Assembly (NCBI GenBank): GCA_013398955.1
Contig: VWPU01011679.1
Location: forward strand, 28,957 to 92,956
DNA: 64,000 bases
Direction of reading: 5' to 3'
Source of the DNA: Callaeas wilsoni
Taxonomy: Eukaryota; Chordata; Aves; Passeriformes; Callaeidae
Shown here: piece after piece, positions 53,582 through 63,017 of the stretch
How the letters are laid out: every line of letters begins with the position of its first letter
Numbering within the stretch: the stretch's first letter is position 1
Translations under genes and position numbers: made by a program
The notes under the pieces: generated by a model
The model's database searches: none
What the model saw: only the letters and a program-made list of their open reading frames with translations
Told to the model about the DNA's origin: nothing

Positions 53582-53799
53582 CTACTTCCCCGAGAGCTGC
53601 TCGTAGAGCTTGGGCACATAGTCATCCCACTCGGCCTGGTAGCAGGTGCCAGCCACCGGCGCCCCCAGCCCGTACTTGCTGCGGAAGGCGGCCACCTTGA
53701 ACTTGCCGCGCTTGTCCCCGGAGCGGTTGGACAGGACGGGCTCGTTGCAGGCCAGCTGCTGGGGCTGCTCGTACACCAGCCACACGTAGCGGTGCAGCC
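53582..53799 (-). CDS. PEBP1: PEBP1 coding exon 4, residues 116-187
   Basis: It encodes [20 protein letters not shown] through KLYEQLSGK and the TAG stop at 53582-53584. It includes pocket residues His118, Tyr120 and Tyr181, plus Ala153. Confidence 0.97.
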
Positions 53800-55299
53800 C
53801 TGCGGGGAGGGACAGCGTCACCACCTGCGCTCCCAGGTGGCCCCCGGAGCTGGCTACGGGTGATGGAGCTTAAGGCAGCTTAGGGAAGATGCACTACGAT
53901 AGGCTTGATCCCTGCTCATGCTGGCTGTGGCTACGTGCAGCCCCCAGCACTCCTGCATGGATCGTTTCCACAGGCTTCCCTCCCACGCTTCTGCACTGGG
54001 AATGATCCATGAGGCAGCACCTGGGAACTGCTGCAGGTACCGACCTGTTCCCTTGGGAGGTCCGGAGCCAACATAGTCCGACATCACGGTCCCGCTGCCC
54101 ACATTGTTGCCTTTCATGTTGGTCACCAGGAAGTGATGCCACTCCCTGAAAGGAGAAGGCAAAGAACAAACTGGCAGATAAGACCCTTTGTCACTCCAAG
54201 CTGCTGCTTTTCCATGAGGCTGTCAGGATGGGGTAAACAAACAGCTGCCACTCCTGGTTTGCCAAACCCGAAGAGCACCAGTCCCAGAGCAGGCACTGCT
54301 TTGTTGGGAGGCACAGCCTGCCAAAACCAGCTCCACGTGGCTGCAGGAAACCTGCAGCCTGACCTCTGAGAGTGGGTATTCTATGCACTGCTGAGGCTGA
54401 CTTGAGGAAGGTGAGCTGGTCCCAGATTTAAGATTCCATCACCAGCAAAGACCTAATTCCAAGTCACATATGTGCTAAATTAGAGCAAGCAGTAAATGCT
54501 GTGCTGCTCCAGCTACAATAGACTTTTGAACACCCCTGACAAGAGCAGCTGCTCCTCCCCATGGTGTCCCTGGCTCAAGGTGAGATGCAAAGACACGATT
54601 TCCATGATAAGCCACAGCCCCACAGCTGCACTTTAGACGGAGCACAGTCCCACCTCCTCCTAAGCCTCTGCTCAGCCTAAGAGAGATGCTCCATTTTCCC
54701 CAGCCAAGACGCGGAGCTGTCCAAGCCATACCTGAACTTCGGGTCCTTCCGACTGGGCGCATCAGGGTCTGTGAGAACCAGGGTGTAAAGCTTCTGGGGA
54801 TCGCAGCCGTCCCACTCGATGCTGGTGGGGCGATGCTGGACCTGCAGGGGATGACCGAGTTGGCACCGGCCCCGCTGCCAGCGCCAGCCACCTGCCCTGC
54901 ACACAGGGCCAGCATGACCTGCGCTGGCAGCGGCACCCGAGCGGTTCAAGGCCGTTCGTGCCAGCTCGCCCTGGCTGTGAGAGCCACGGGCCTTCTCTCC
55001 TGCGGCAAGCGACCCCCGTAGCAAGGCCGCCCCCAAAGCTCAGCCCTTCTCTCTCCCCCGCACCCGGTGAAGCTCCGGCGGCAGCTGCGACAGCGCAAGA
55101 AGCCCGACCTCGTCCCGCCATTTTGCCGCGCCAACCCCCGCGCGCAGGGCCGGGCGCTGCTCACCTGAGTGGGCGTGAGCACCTTGCCCAGCTGGTCGAT
55201 CTCCACGGAGCCATACTTGACCCTCAGCGGCTGCGCCGGCTTCTGCTCCACCTCGGCGAGGCTCAGCGGCCCGTCCCACTGCCCCAGGTCCACCGGCAT
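53582..55299 (-). CDS. PEBP1: phosphatidylethanolamine-binding protein 1 (Raf kinase inhibitor protein), complete, 4 exons
   Basis: A cytosolic PEBP-fold protein that in mammals binds Raf-1, MEK and, after PKC phosphorylation, GRK2. Exons in transcript order: 55299-55165, 54841-54732, 54145-54045, 53799-53582. They sum to 564 nt (187 aa), the usual length. The start is [20 protein letters not shown], matching the vertebrate N-terminus, in a good context (GTCGCCATGC). The anion pocket is intact: Asp70, His86, GSGPP 108-112, His118, Tyr120 and Tyr181. The [10 protein letters not shown] signature spans 70-79. Odd points: Ala at residue 153 (VAAFRSKY) where human has Ser153, and Phe81 for human Tyr81 (recalled). 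The gene converges on TAOK3 and diverges from VSIG10, as in human 12q24. Confidence 0.98.
54045..54145 (-). CDS. PEBP1: PEBP1 coding exon 3, residues 82-116
   Basis: It encodes [20 protein letters not shown] and [13 protein letters not shown], with the ligand-pocket His86 and the 108-112 loop. Acceptor CTCCTTTCAG; donor CAG|GTCGGT. Confidence 0.97.
54732..54841 (-). CDS. PEBP1: PEBP1 coding exon 2, residues 46-82
   Basis: It encodes [36 protein letters not shown] and the start of Arg82. Acceptor CTGCAG; donor CAG|GTATGG. Confidence 0.97.
55165..55299 (-). CDS. PEBP1: PEBP1 coding exon 1, residues 1-45
   Basis: It encodes [20 protein letters not shown] to LGKVLTPTQ, ending CAG|GTGAGC. The frame stays open upstream through a (GCC)n run coding alanine, but the conserved protein starts here. 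Confidence 0.96.
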
Positions 55300-55378
55300 G
55301 GCGACGTTTGTGGCTGCGACGGCGGCTGCGGCGGCGGCTGCGGCGGCGGCGGCTCCGAGCTGCCCGCCCCCCGCGCCC

Positions 55379-55414
55379 ATTGGCGGAGGCGCTGCCTCGC
55401 TCCGCTCCCATTGG
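55379..55414 (-). promoter_or_regulatory. paired CCAAT boxes (NF-Y type) of PEBP1
   Basis: ATTGG occurs on the plus strand at 55379-55383 and 55410-55414, that is CCAAT on the coding strand, 31 bp apart and 80-115 bases upstream of the start codon. Paired CCAAT boxes about three helical turns apart are typical of NF-Y promoters. The assignment is motif-based. Confidence 0.55.
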
Positions 55415-55680
55415 TGGAGACGCACAGGTGGCCTCCTCCGCGCCAGCTCTATGGCGCCCCCAGGCGGAGCCGAGGGGGCGGACCGAGCTCCGGTTACCTG
55501 GGGCAGCACTGTCGCCCCTGCCGCTAATCAGGTTAATTAATAATTAATGTGCCAGGGCCCAGTGGGGCAGCCCTGTGTGTCTCAGCGCTCTGCTTCACGC
55601 ACGCTTTAGTGCTTCCAAGCTGCCATGTGTAAGGTGTCCTAGAGAAACCCGAGGATAGTTGCGTGGTTACGGCTCTTGCT

Positions 55681-55886
55681 GCGGGATTACACAGAGCAGT
55701 AACTGTTTATCTCTGCTCTTCCCGCTCCGCTGCTTGTGCGGTGTNTTGCGGGATTACACAGAGCAGAGTGGTAAGCGACCCCCACGTCCAGAGAGCTGCT
55801 GTAATCCACCCGCTCCGCTGCTTGTGCGGTGTCTCCGAGCGGGTGGATTACGGCAGCTCTCTGGACGTGGGGGTCGCCTACCACTC
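55681..55886. repeat. nested direct and inverted repeats at a single-N join
   Basis: GCGGGATTACACAGAGCAG occurs at 55681-55699 and 55748-55766. CCGCTCCGCTGCTTGTGCGG occurs on both sides of the N at 55745. Arms 55766-55815 and 55837-55886 are reverse complements at 48 of 50 positions around a 21-nt spacer. The N suggests an imperfectly closed assembly gap. Confidence 0.85.
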
Positions 55887-55929
55887 AGGGAACACCACTG
55901 AGGGAAGAGCACTCTCTCTGGTTTAAACA

Positions 55930-56241
55930 CCCCCGGTGCATGGGCGGCACCGCACGGCAGCGCCCGCCCCGCTCTGCTGGGGCCGCCCCACGTGCCCGGG
56001 GGGGAGCGAGGTGACCCCAAGATGGCGGGCGGGGTCTGCGTGGGGGGGGTCTCAAGATGGCGGCCGCCCAAAATGGCTGCCCTGAGGCGGCGGGACCCGA
56101 TCGACGAACCCATCCCGGGCCCCTCACGGGCCCTGGCGGGCGGGTCCCCCCCGGCCGGGCACGCCCGCCCTCCCCGGCCTCTCGCCGAGGCGGCGGCCGG
56201 GCAGTACCGCCTCCGCGGGGCTCTGGCAGCGGCACGCAGCC
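55930..56241 (+). promoter_or_regulatory. VSIG10 promoter/leader CpG island with YY1-like motifs
   Basis: A very CpG-rich block directly upstream of the VSIG10 ATG. It holds AAGATGGCGG at 56019-56028, AAGATGGCGGC at 56054-56064 and a related AAAATGGCTGCC at about 56070, which resemble the YY1 site common near TSSs, plus a CACGTG at 55989-55994. No TATA box is seen. Confidence 0.6.
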
Positions 56242-56326
56242 ATGCAGCTCCTCGGCGGGATGCCGCCGGCCCGGTTCTTCCTCGCCCTTTGCGTCTGGAG
56301 GCTGGTGCCGCGCCGCGAGGCCGCAG
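56242..56326 (+). CDS. VSIG10: VSIG10 coding exon 1, signal peptide
   Basis: It encodes MQLLGGMPPARFFLALCVWR then LVPRREAA, a short hydrophobic core followed by an Arg-containing segment. It ends in phase 1 at GTAGCG. A second ATG seven codons in (Met7) is an alternative start. Confidence 0.85.
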
Positions 56327-59300
56327 GTAGCGCGGGCGGAGGGGAGGGGAGCAGGCAGCTGTGTCCCTTTTCCTGATCCTCGTCTGCGCTGGATGCTTTT
56401 AGTCACCTCAGAGGTCCCTCAGCAGTCCCCTAACAAGCACCTCAGAGGGCTGACATAGATCAGATATCCAGGTCTTTGCTGGCAGAAGGTGACTTTGCCC
56501 ATTCCCTGCATCCCTAACGCCGTCCCTTCTCTCTTCCAGGAACAGATGAAGTGGTCTTTGGGCAGGTGGGAGGAAGCATCCTCCTTTTATGCCGCAACGT
56601 GTCCAAGGAAGCCACCGAGGTGGTCTGGTTCCAAGGGGATCCGCACTCCTTCCCACCTCTCTTCTCCTCGAGGGTCTCCTTCCCCCCGGACGTCCGCTTT
56701 TCCCTGGTGGACAACAGCTCCCTGAGCATCACGGAGCTGCGTGTGCAGGACGAGGGCAACTACACCTGCAGGGAAGTGCTGAACAAGACGGACCATGAGC
56801 ACAGGGTGCAGCTCCTGGTGGCCAGTAAGTCATTCCCACAGCTGAGCTTCCTCCCCTCGGCCTTCCACATCCCCAAATTCACCTGGCACTGCTGGAAAAA
56901 TAATATTTAAAAAGTGCAAATGGCTTTATCCTGCAGAATCTCTCTCACACCCACTCAAAAGCACCAAAATGTGTGTCCAAATGGTCTGTCACACACCTGG
57001 TATGGTGCAGGGGAAATGCCAGCTCTTAAGTCCTCACTGTGTCTCTTCATTGCTGGTGATAAATGAGTTTTTGGGCACATCTTCTATTCCCTGTAGCTAT
57101 TCCAGGGAGACCCTTTGCCTCAGAATCTGGCTGACTTGAGCCTTCATAAACCCTGGGGTAGGGGCTGCTGCTCGCTCTTTGCTTTCCCTTGTTCGGGATA
57201 GATGTGCTGTGCCATTCCTCGGTGCCATCCTTTTCGTGGGAGAACTCCTCCCAGCTGAGGAGTCTCAGTGCAGCCCTCTGATATTGATGGAAGCACGAAA
57301 TTCCTCAGGTTTATGTGGGAGCAGTGTCTTGAGAGCATGCCTGTTATCAGCACAGGCCAGTTCTTTCAGCCTTATTGCATCTTCTGGTGCTCTCCTCCTT
57401 TTCCATCTCTATTTCATTATTTCATTCCCTTAGAAATGTTCAGAACGCAGGTGGAAGTTCGGACTGGAAAGTGTTCAAACCAATTAGTTCCTTCCTGCTT
57501 CTGCCAGGGAACCATGATTTTTCCCTGCTGCCTCACATATTCCATGGGAACAGCCCTGTCCAGATTAGCAGGGAGCACAGGTGGTGCTGCTCTTGGTCCC
57601 TTCAGAACTGAGAAGAAGGAAACTCCACTGCTTTTCCCATTTTGACCCTCTGTACTCCCTTGGTCCCTTCCTTTCTTGCTGCTCTTCCCCCTGTTTGCCT
57701 TCAGGGTGTTCCTTCCTTCTCCTGTGTGTAAACATTGCACCTGTTTTGTACAGATTAACCTCTTGAAGGTTTACAGGAATAAAAATGCCCTTCCTGCAGC
57801 AAGGAACGTGCAGATGGGGTGTGGAAGGATTGAACCTCAGTCTGCTTCAGGGAACAAATATGTAGGCACTGGGCTTAGGAGTGGGGAGCCCCAAATCTGG
57901 AGCACTAGGGCAGAACACTCAGGAGCAAAACATATTTACAGAGTGCCAAGTGTTGGTGCCGCACTCTGAACTTCATTCATTAGCCTGAAATTCATTGTGT
58001 CAACTAATTTCCAAATATGACAAAGGTGATGTGGGCATGCCTTTTGATAGATGAGAAGGACATTTCTGGAGGTGCTTTAGGTCAGCAGGAGGAGCATCAG
58101 CAAAAGTTAGAAGTTGAACTTCCGACCTGTAGCAGGGCCCTGTTTTTTCGCAATCTTTGTTGGTGGAACATCTTATCCTGGGCTGGAGCAAATTTTGGAC
58201 ACAGACTTGGCACTGTGAAAGAGCCTCCCAGAATCTGTAGCGGTTTTGTGTGGGAATTACCAGCTGACAGTCTTCAGCCCATCCCATGGGTGGTACCAAA
58301 AAGTTCTCTTTTTGTTTAACACCGCACTTTGAAAACCCCACAAACCGTAGAGTAAACGTTCTAGTGACCGGACAAAGGTGTAGTCCTGCCTCGGGCTGTG
58401 ATCTGTGTTTGTTTTGGATGGGAAGCACCTGTGAAGGAAACGTGCAGTTCCACACCTCCCAGGATTCCTTGGCACATCTGTGTGTGGGTTGATACAAGCA
58501 CTCTTGGCTCTTCTGTGGGTCAAACCACAACAGGTCCTTTTTTGCTGGTGTTCTGTGAGGTTTTATGGTTTGGGAGGGTGGGGGTTTTTAGGGTTTTGGT
58601 TTGTTAACTCCGTGGGAGCAGATCTCTTGTTCAGACAGAGTTGTGCTGGGAGAGCCTGGGAGTTGAGGATGTAAAGCCGATTTGTCAGAGAGGAGGCTTC
58701 AGGAGACTGTTCTGAGGTCAGCACAGAAAGCGCAGCTCTGACTGGACATCCTGGAAGGGCTGTGCCCCGTCGTCGTGGGGCAGCTTCTGCTGGTTCAGGC
58801 TGACAGGATGCCCTGTTAACCACAGCCAGGGTTTGGGAGCAGTTTGGTCCTCCCCAGAGCTGGGACACGGAGAGTGTTGCAGAGAATTTTCCTGCCAGAG
58901 CTGAGTGGTTTCAAAGATCACCCTGAGGTGTGTGTACTGTTCCTGGAGGGCCAAGCCCCAGGAAGGTGTGTTCTTGCAGTTCACACGAGGGTTTGCCATG
59001 ATGTTTTTTTAATTAATTCAAGTCATTTCAAAGTCCCCTGATTAAATGCTCCCCAAAATAAGTCTCAGACATCCCTCTGACACCTCTGGTGTTGGGTTTG
59101 CTTTGGTTTGATTTCTTGGTGGGGTCTTGTTCAGCACTGGATTAGGCACACACAGGGGCACAGCGTGTTAATTCTGCCTGGATCAGAGTCCAGAATCCCT
59201 CTGGCTGTTAAACCAGCACGTGTGTGGATCTGTGTGTGGAAGGAACAGCTGGGAGAGAGCCAGGATTGTGTCTTGTTCTCAAGTGGTGATTCAGTGTCCC

Positions 59301-61860
59301 TCCCTGGCAGCTGTGGCATGAGGACCAGGGCAGTGTGATTTCATTCTCTCGCTGTGTTTTTTGGTGTTTATCTCATTTCCATTGGATAAAGCTGTGGCAA
59401 TATTTTTTTCCCTCCCTCAAGGCTTGGCTGTGGGGGCTGTGAGAGCCCCTCTTGGTCCCTCCTGGCTGTCACTTAGAGCTGTGCACACAAGGGGCTGTGG
59501 GATGCAGGTCAGGGAGCAAGACTTGCAGGGAAACAGGAAAGATTTTTCAAGGGGAATGATGGCAAACGAATTCCAGCCCTGGTTGCTGACCATGCCCTGT
59601 CCTTGCTGATAGATCCACCACAGGCAACCCCAAAGTGCTGGGCTCAGACCTCCTCATCAGGGCTGATGCTGCAGCTGTTCTGCAGCTGGCCCGGGGGGTA
59701 CCCCCACCCCACCCTGCACTGGAGAGAAGAGGGGCAGGATCTGGAGAACTCCAGCTGGGTCATCAGCTCCACCAGCTCCTCGGACACCCACGTGGAGACA
59801 CTGAACAGCTCCCACCTCTCCCACCGAAAAGTCTTCAAGTGTGTGGGCAGCCACGTGGTGAAGGAGGAGCAGCCTGCCTGCACTGTGGAGATAAGTGAGT
59901 GGATTTGCTGCTGAAAGTGGGGCAGGTGGGTACCCTGGTCATTCCCTGCTCTCCAGAGCACTGAGGTGGTCAGGGAACCCAGGAGGTGGCATGGCAGGGC
60001 ACATGTGCAGCACCAGGCACAGATGTCCTGCAGCTGAGATCCATCACGGCAGAGTTGCAGGTGAGCTGTGTTTTCGGCCCCTCTTCTAGGCTGACAGATT
60101 TCACCACAGCAGTGTTTTCACCTGTGGAAAACTTTCACACACCTGTGTGAAAGTGAGAGGTGGTCTGGGGGCTGTGGGCAGCTTGGGATGAGGTTTGGTA
60201 GGGTTGGGTTTAAGGGTTTGTGCGCTTTAGGCATCTCAGGGATCTGAGTGGCTGATGAAGACCTGGGCTCTGTTTATCCTCCAAGGGTCGTCAGGGCTTC
60301 ACAAGTGCTCTGCTGATCCCAAGGAAAATACGGCCTGGGCTGCTCTTCTCCTCTCTGCCATCTACCTGCTGGCTACCCTCAGGCCATTTTTCCCTGGGGA
60401 AATGAAGATAGGTGTCAGAAGGGACTGAGCGCCATAAAAGCTGCTCAGGTCACTCCTTGGGAGGCTCCTCAGTGAGCCAAGTGCCAAACCCATAGTGCTC
60501 AACTCCCAGTCTCCTTCCTGCCTGCCTCCCTTCTGTTAATGATTATTAATCAGCCAGAATCTTGATTGCTTGTTATGTTAATTGCCTCCATTCCCTCCTT
60601 GACTCCTGTTTTTTTTTTCCCCCCCGGGGCTGTTCAGAACTCCCTTCCCTGGAATCCGAGCCCCCCCAGACCTGCTTTGTGGGTGACAACGTGACCCTGA
60701 CGTGCAGGGTGACCGAGAGCACTCCGGCAGCTCGGCTCAGCTGGCTGCGGGACACCAGCCAGCCCGAGGTGGAGATCCAGCCTGGGGGGAGGTTCCTCAT
60801 CGCCCAGGAGGGCAACGTGTCCCGGCTCACCATCCAGAACTGCTCCCAGGGCACCGACAGCGGCTGCTACGTCTGCAAGGCCCAGAACCCCGTGGGGCTC
60901 AGGGAGCTCTTTGTCTGCCTCACAGTGAAGCGTGAGTGGGGCTGTGGCAGGAGGGCTTGGGGACACAGCGCTCCTGCCCTTTGGCTTGCTCTGAGAAGTC
61001 TTCATCCATCTGTGCCCCCTCTCCGTAGAGCCAGTGAACATCGTCGGGGTCGTGGGTGCTGTGGTGGTCCTGTCTCTCCTGGTTGTTCTCACCATCACCG
61101 GGGTTGTGTTGTACTACAATCCCCTCCTGTGCCTGAGAGGTAGGGATTGGTTCCTCCTTCCTGGGGGTTTATCCCTAACCCACTTCTCCCTCCCAGTGTG
61201 CTGGAGTCAGTCAGGGTTGCCTGTGCCATGTTTGGGCAGGTCACCTCCACATCGGTGCCTCTGCATGGAGCTGCCAGTGACCATCTGGGAGAGGCACAGA
61301 CGTGGAGGCAGGATTGGCAAGAGTTGTCCAGTCCAGTAAAACCAGTAGCACTCCCAGAGGGGCAGTTTCTAACGCTGTCTCTCTCTTCTCTCCCATTCAG
61401 GTGCTGCATTCAGGTGAGTGTTGACATTCCTCAGCCCAGTCCCTCATGGCATCACTGCTCAGCCTTCATGCAGGGCAGGGAACAGGCTCTCCTCAGCCTT
61501 TCATCCAGCTTGCTCTGCTGTTCCCAGGAATGCAGACTCAGGGGATGTCTTAGTGCTGGTGGACTCTGAAGATGACGAGGAGGAGAAGGGGTCTGAGGAG
61601 GCCCTGAGCAGCTGCACTGAGCACGAGGCCATGGTCCTGGTCGGTGGGAGCAGGATCCAGGCTGTTCACCTGAACCACCTCACAGAAGGTGAGGAGCCAC
61701 CTGCTCCCTGTTCAGCTGTGGGTCTTCCCAGAGCAGCTGCCAGAGAGGGAGGAATTCTCGATGGCTGTTGCAGCTGAGGTGCTGCTGCTCTGTGCTCTGT
61801 GCAGGTGACGATGATGAGCTCCATGGCGGGGAAGTGAGAGAAGAGACACGAGGCTCATAG
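56242..61860 (+). CDS. VSIG10: V-set and immunoglobulin domain-containing protein 10, complete, apparently three Ig domains
   Basis: A single-pass Ig-superfamily membrane protein of poorly known function. Exons: 56242-56326, 56540-56824, 59613-59894, 60638-60931, 61029-61139, 61401-61413, 61528-61688, 61805-61860. They sum to 1,287 nt (428 aa), all joins in phase. Order: a signal peptide about 1-27 with hydrophobic FFLALCVW; Ig1 (Cys46, Trp58, Cys105 in GNYTC); an Ig corresponding to human Ig3 (Cys147, Trp160, Cys200); Ig4 (Cys240, Trp253, Cys297); TM about 320-343; acidic tail with VLVDSEDDEEE. Several N-glycosylation sequons are present. The human protein is about 540 aa with four Ig domains (recalled). 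The domain between Ig1 and Ig3 is not found here. The start is chosen from the signal peptide and first-exon phase. Confidence 0.93.
56540..56824 (+). CDS. VSIG10: VSIG10 coding exon 2, Ig domain 1
   Basis: It encodes TDEVVFGQVGGSILLLCRNV through EGNYTCREVLNKT, a V-type Ig fold with Cys46, Trp58, Cys105 and the DEGNYTC motif. Phase 1-1; donor GTAAGT. Confidence 0.95.
56825..59612. other. VSIG10 intron 2 (2.8 kb), no Ig exon recognised
   Basis: GTAAGT donor and TTGCTGATAG acceptor, phase 1 on both sides. I searched it by eye for an Ig-type exon (Cys, Trp, GNYTC-like) and found none. It contains no N. Confidence 0.65.
59613..59894 (+). CDS. VSIG10: VSIG10 coding exon 3, Ig domain equivalent to human Ig3
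   Basis: It encodes PPQATPKCWAQTSSSGLMLQ, then LFCSWPGGYPHPTLHW and KVFKCVGSHVV. The CWAQ and GGYP motifs align to human VSIG10 Ig3. Phase 1-1; donor GTGAGT. Confidence 0.95.
59895..60637. other. VSIG10 intron 3
   Basis: GTGAGT donor; an acceptor GCTGTTCAG after a T9/C7-type homopolymer tract at about 60609-60625. Nothing else is seen. Confidence 0.7.
60638..60931 (+). CDS. VSIG10: VSIG10 coding exon 4, Ig domain equivalent to human Ig4
   Basis: It encodes LPSLESEPPQTCFVGDNVTL, TCRVTESTPAARLSWLRD and DSGCYVCKAQNPVGLREL, an I/C2-like fold with Cys240, Trp253 and Cys297. Phase 1-1; donor GTGAGT. Confidence 0.95.
61029..61139 (+). CDS. VSIG10: VSIG10 coding exon 5, transmembrane segment
   Basis: It encodes PVNIVGVVGAVVVLSLLVVL then TITGVVLYYNPLLCLR, a clear membrane helix at about residues 320-343. 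Phase 1-1. Confidence 0.95.
61401..61413 (+). CDS. VSIG10: VSIG10 coding exon 6, 13-nt microexon
   Basis: GTGCTGCATTCAG lies between TCCCATTCAG and GTGAGTG. It joins G|GT GCT GCA TTC AG|G to give GAAFR and restores the frame between the TM exon (phase 1) and the acidic-tail exon (phase 2). Without it the tail frame breaks. Confidence 0.8.
61528..61688 (+). CDS. VSIG10: VSIG10 coding exon 7, acidic cytoplasmic tail
   Basis: It encodes NADSGDVLVLVDSEDDEEEK through AVHLNHLTE. The VLVDSE plus acidic run aligns with the human tail. Donor GTGAGG, phase 1. Confidence 0.93.
61805..61860 (+). CDS. VSIG10: VSIG10 coding exon 8, C-terminus
   Basis: It encodes GDDDELHGGEVREETRGS then TAG. The tail is shorter than the human one. 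The acceptor is CTCTGTGCAG. Confidence 0.8.
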
Positions 61861-62958
61861 CTTCTATCCCTCCTTGAGGAAGCACACGGAGCTCCAGCTG
61901 GAATCCAGCATCAAGCAGGCCCTCACTGTGTGTGGCTGAGCACAGGCTGTCAGTGTCCTGTCCCAGGACACTTCAGGCAGAGCCTTCCCACCTCTCTCCA
62001 CTTGCCCCTTCCACAGTTTCACTCTGACCTTCCCCAGCCATGTTTCTCCATTTCTTCTCTCTTCTTCCGTCTTCTTCCTTGTCTTGGGTGTCCTTAAAAC
62101 AAGGTGACACCCAGCACAGGCAGGGCATGGGAACACCCACTCACTTTGATGCCTGTGACGGACTCGAATTCCCTTCTGGGGTTCTGGCTCAGTCCCCATG
62201 AGCAGCTCTGGGATGGAGAAAGTCACCACGACGCCGCAGTGGTCCTGGGGCAAGGGGAGAAACAAGGGCTATGTGGGCAGGACATGGGTGATGCTGACTC
62301 TGGGGAGGCTGAATTGTTTGTATTATAAATATTTTTCCTCTATTCCTTCTGCAGTGTTGCTCTGTGTCCAAGTCAGGAGTTAGTCTGTTCCTTGTGGAGT
62401 GTGTGTGGAGGGTAGTGGGGACATGAGCACACATATGGGGGGACAGAGGGGACCTGACAGCACACGAGGGACCGAAGGGGGTCTGATGTCCTGTGCAGTG
62501 GAAGGGAAGCACTCCCGGGACACGCAGAGAGAGGCAGGGTCTGCGCTGTGAGTAAAGGCAGGGGGTCTGAGCAGTCCCTGGGATGTCAGAACAGTGTGAG
62601 CTGGAGCAGAGCTGAGGGGGACAGGGGGGCACGGTGGTCTCTGAAGGGCCATGGAGCCTGAATGGAGGGTTCTGAGGGGCTGGAGCGGGGTCTGAGGGCT
62701 GGAGGGAACGGAGGGTGGGTGGAAGGATGGGATGTTCTGAGGGCTGAGGGTGGGAGCCTCCCTGCAAACAGCCCTGGTGCATTCCCTGTGCCCAGCACCG
62801 CGCCCTCGCAGCGGCGCTCGGAGCCAAGCCAGGAAAATCCCAGGGAGCTGCGGGAGCCTCTGGCTGCCCCTGGCAACACTGTTGTGCTGCCACCACCTCG
62901 GCTGTCCCGGTCCCAGCGCCTCCGCAGGCCCCCGGGCGAGGAGGAGGCACCGGCCGAG
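61861..62958. other. VSIG10 3'UTR and spacer to the CFAP73-like gene
   Basis: No canonical AATAAA is seen. A TATAAA at 62324-62329 is a possible variant polyadenylation signal. The sequence then becomes G-rich and CpG-richer towards the next gene. Long open frames here on the minus strand are composition artefacts. Confidence 0.5.
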
Positions 62959-63017
62959 ATGGACTCGGAGCTGGAGGAGCAGTTGCGAGTGGCTTTCCGG
63001 GACAAGCTGCGACTGCT
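62959..63017 (+). CDS. CFAP73: CFAP73-like coding exon 1
   Basis: Nineteen codons plus two bases, donor CT|GTGAGT. Context GCCGAGATGG. The upstream in-frame sequence is Pro/Arg-rich and not family-like. Confidence 0.65.

Larger units (their letters stand above)
54950..55530. promoter_or_regulatory. PEBP1 promoter and first-exon CpG island
   Basis: The block is dense in CpG and covers PEBP1 exon 1, the start of intron 1 and the upstream region. A (CGG)n-type run at about 55318-55352 lies in the leader. Two inverted CCAAT boxes are upstream. Confidence 0.8.

Noticed and set aside
57268..57645. Plus-strand 125-aa open frame in VSIG10 intron 2 as the missing Ig2 exon
   Set aside because: It lacks the Ig Cys-Trp-Cys spacing and any YxC motif, and shows no similarity to the VSIG10 Ig2 that I recall.
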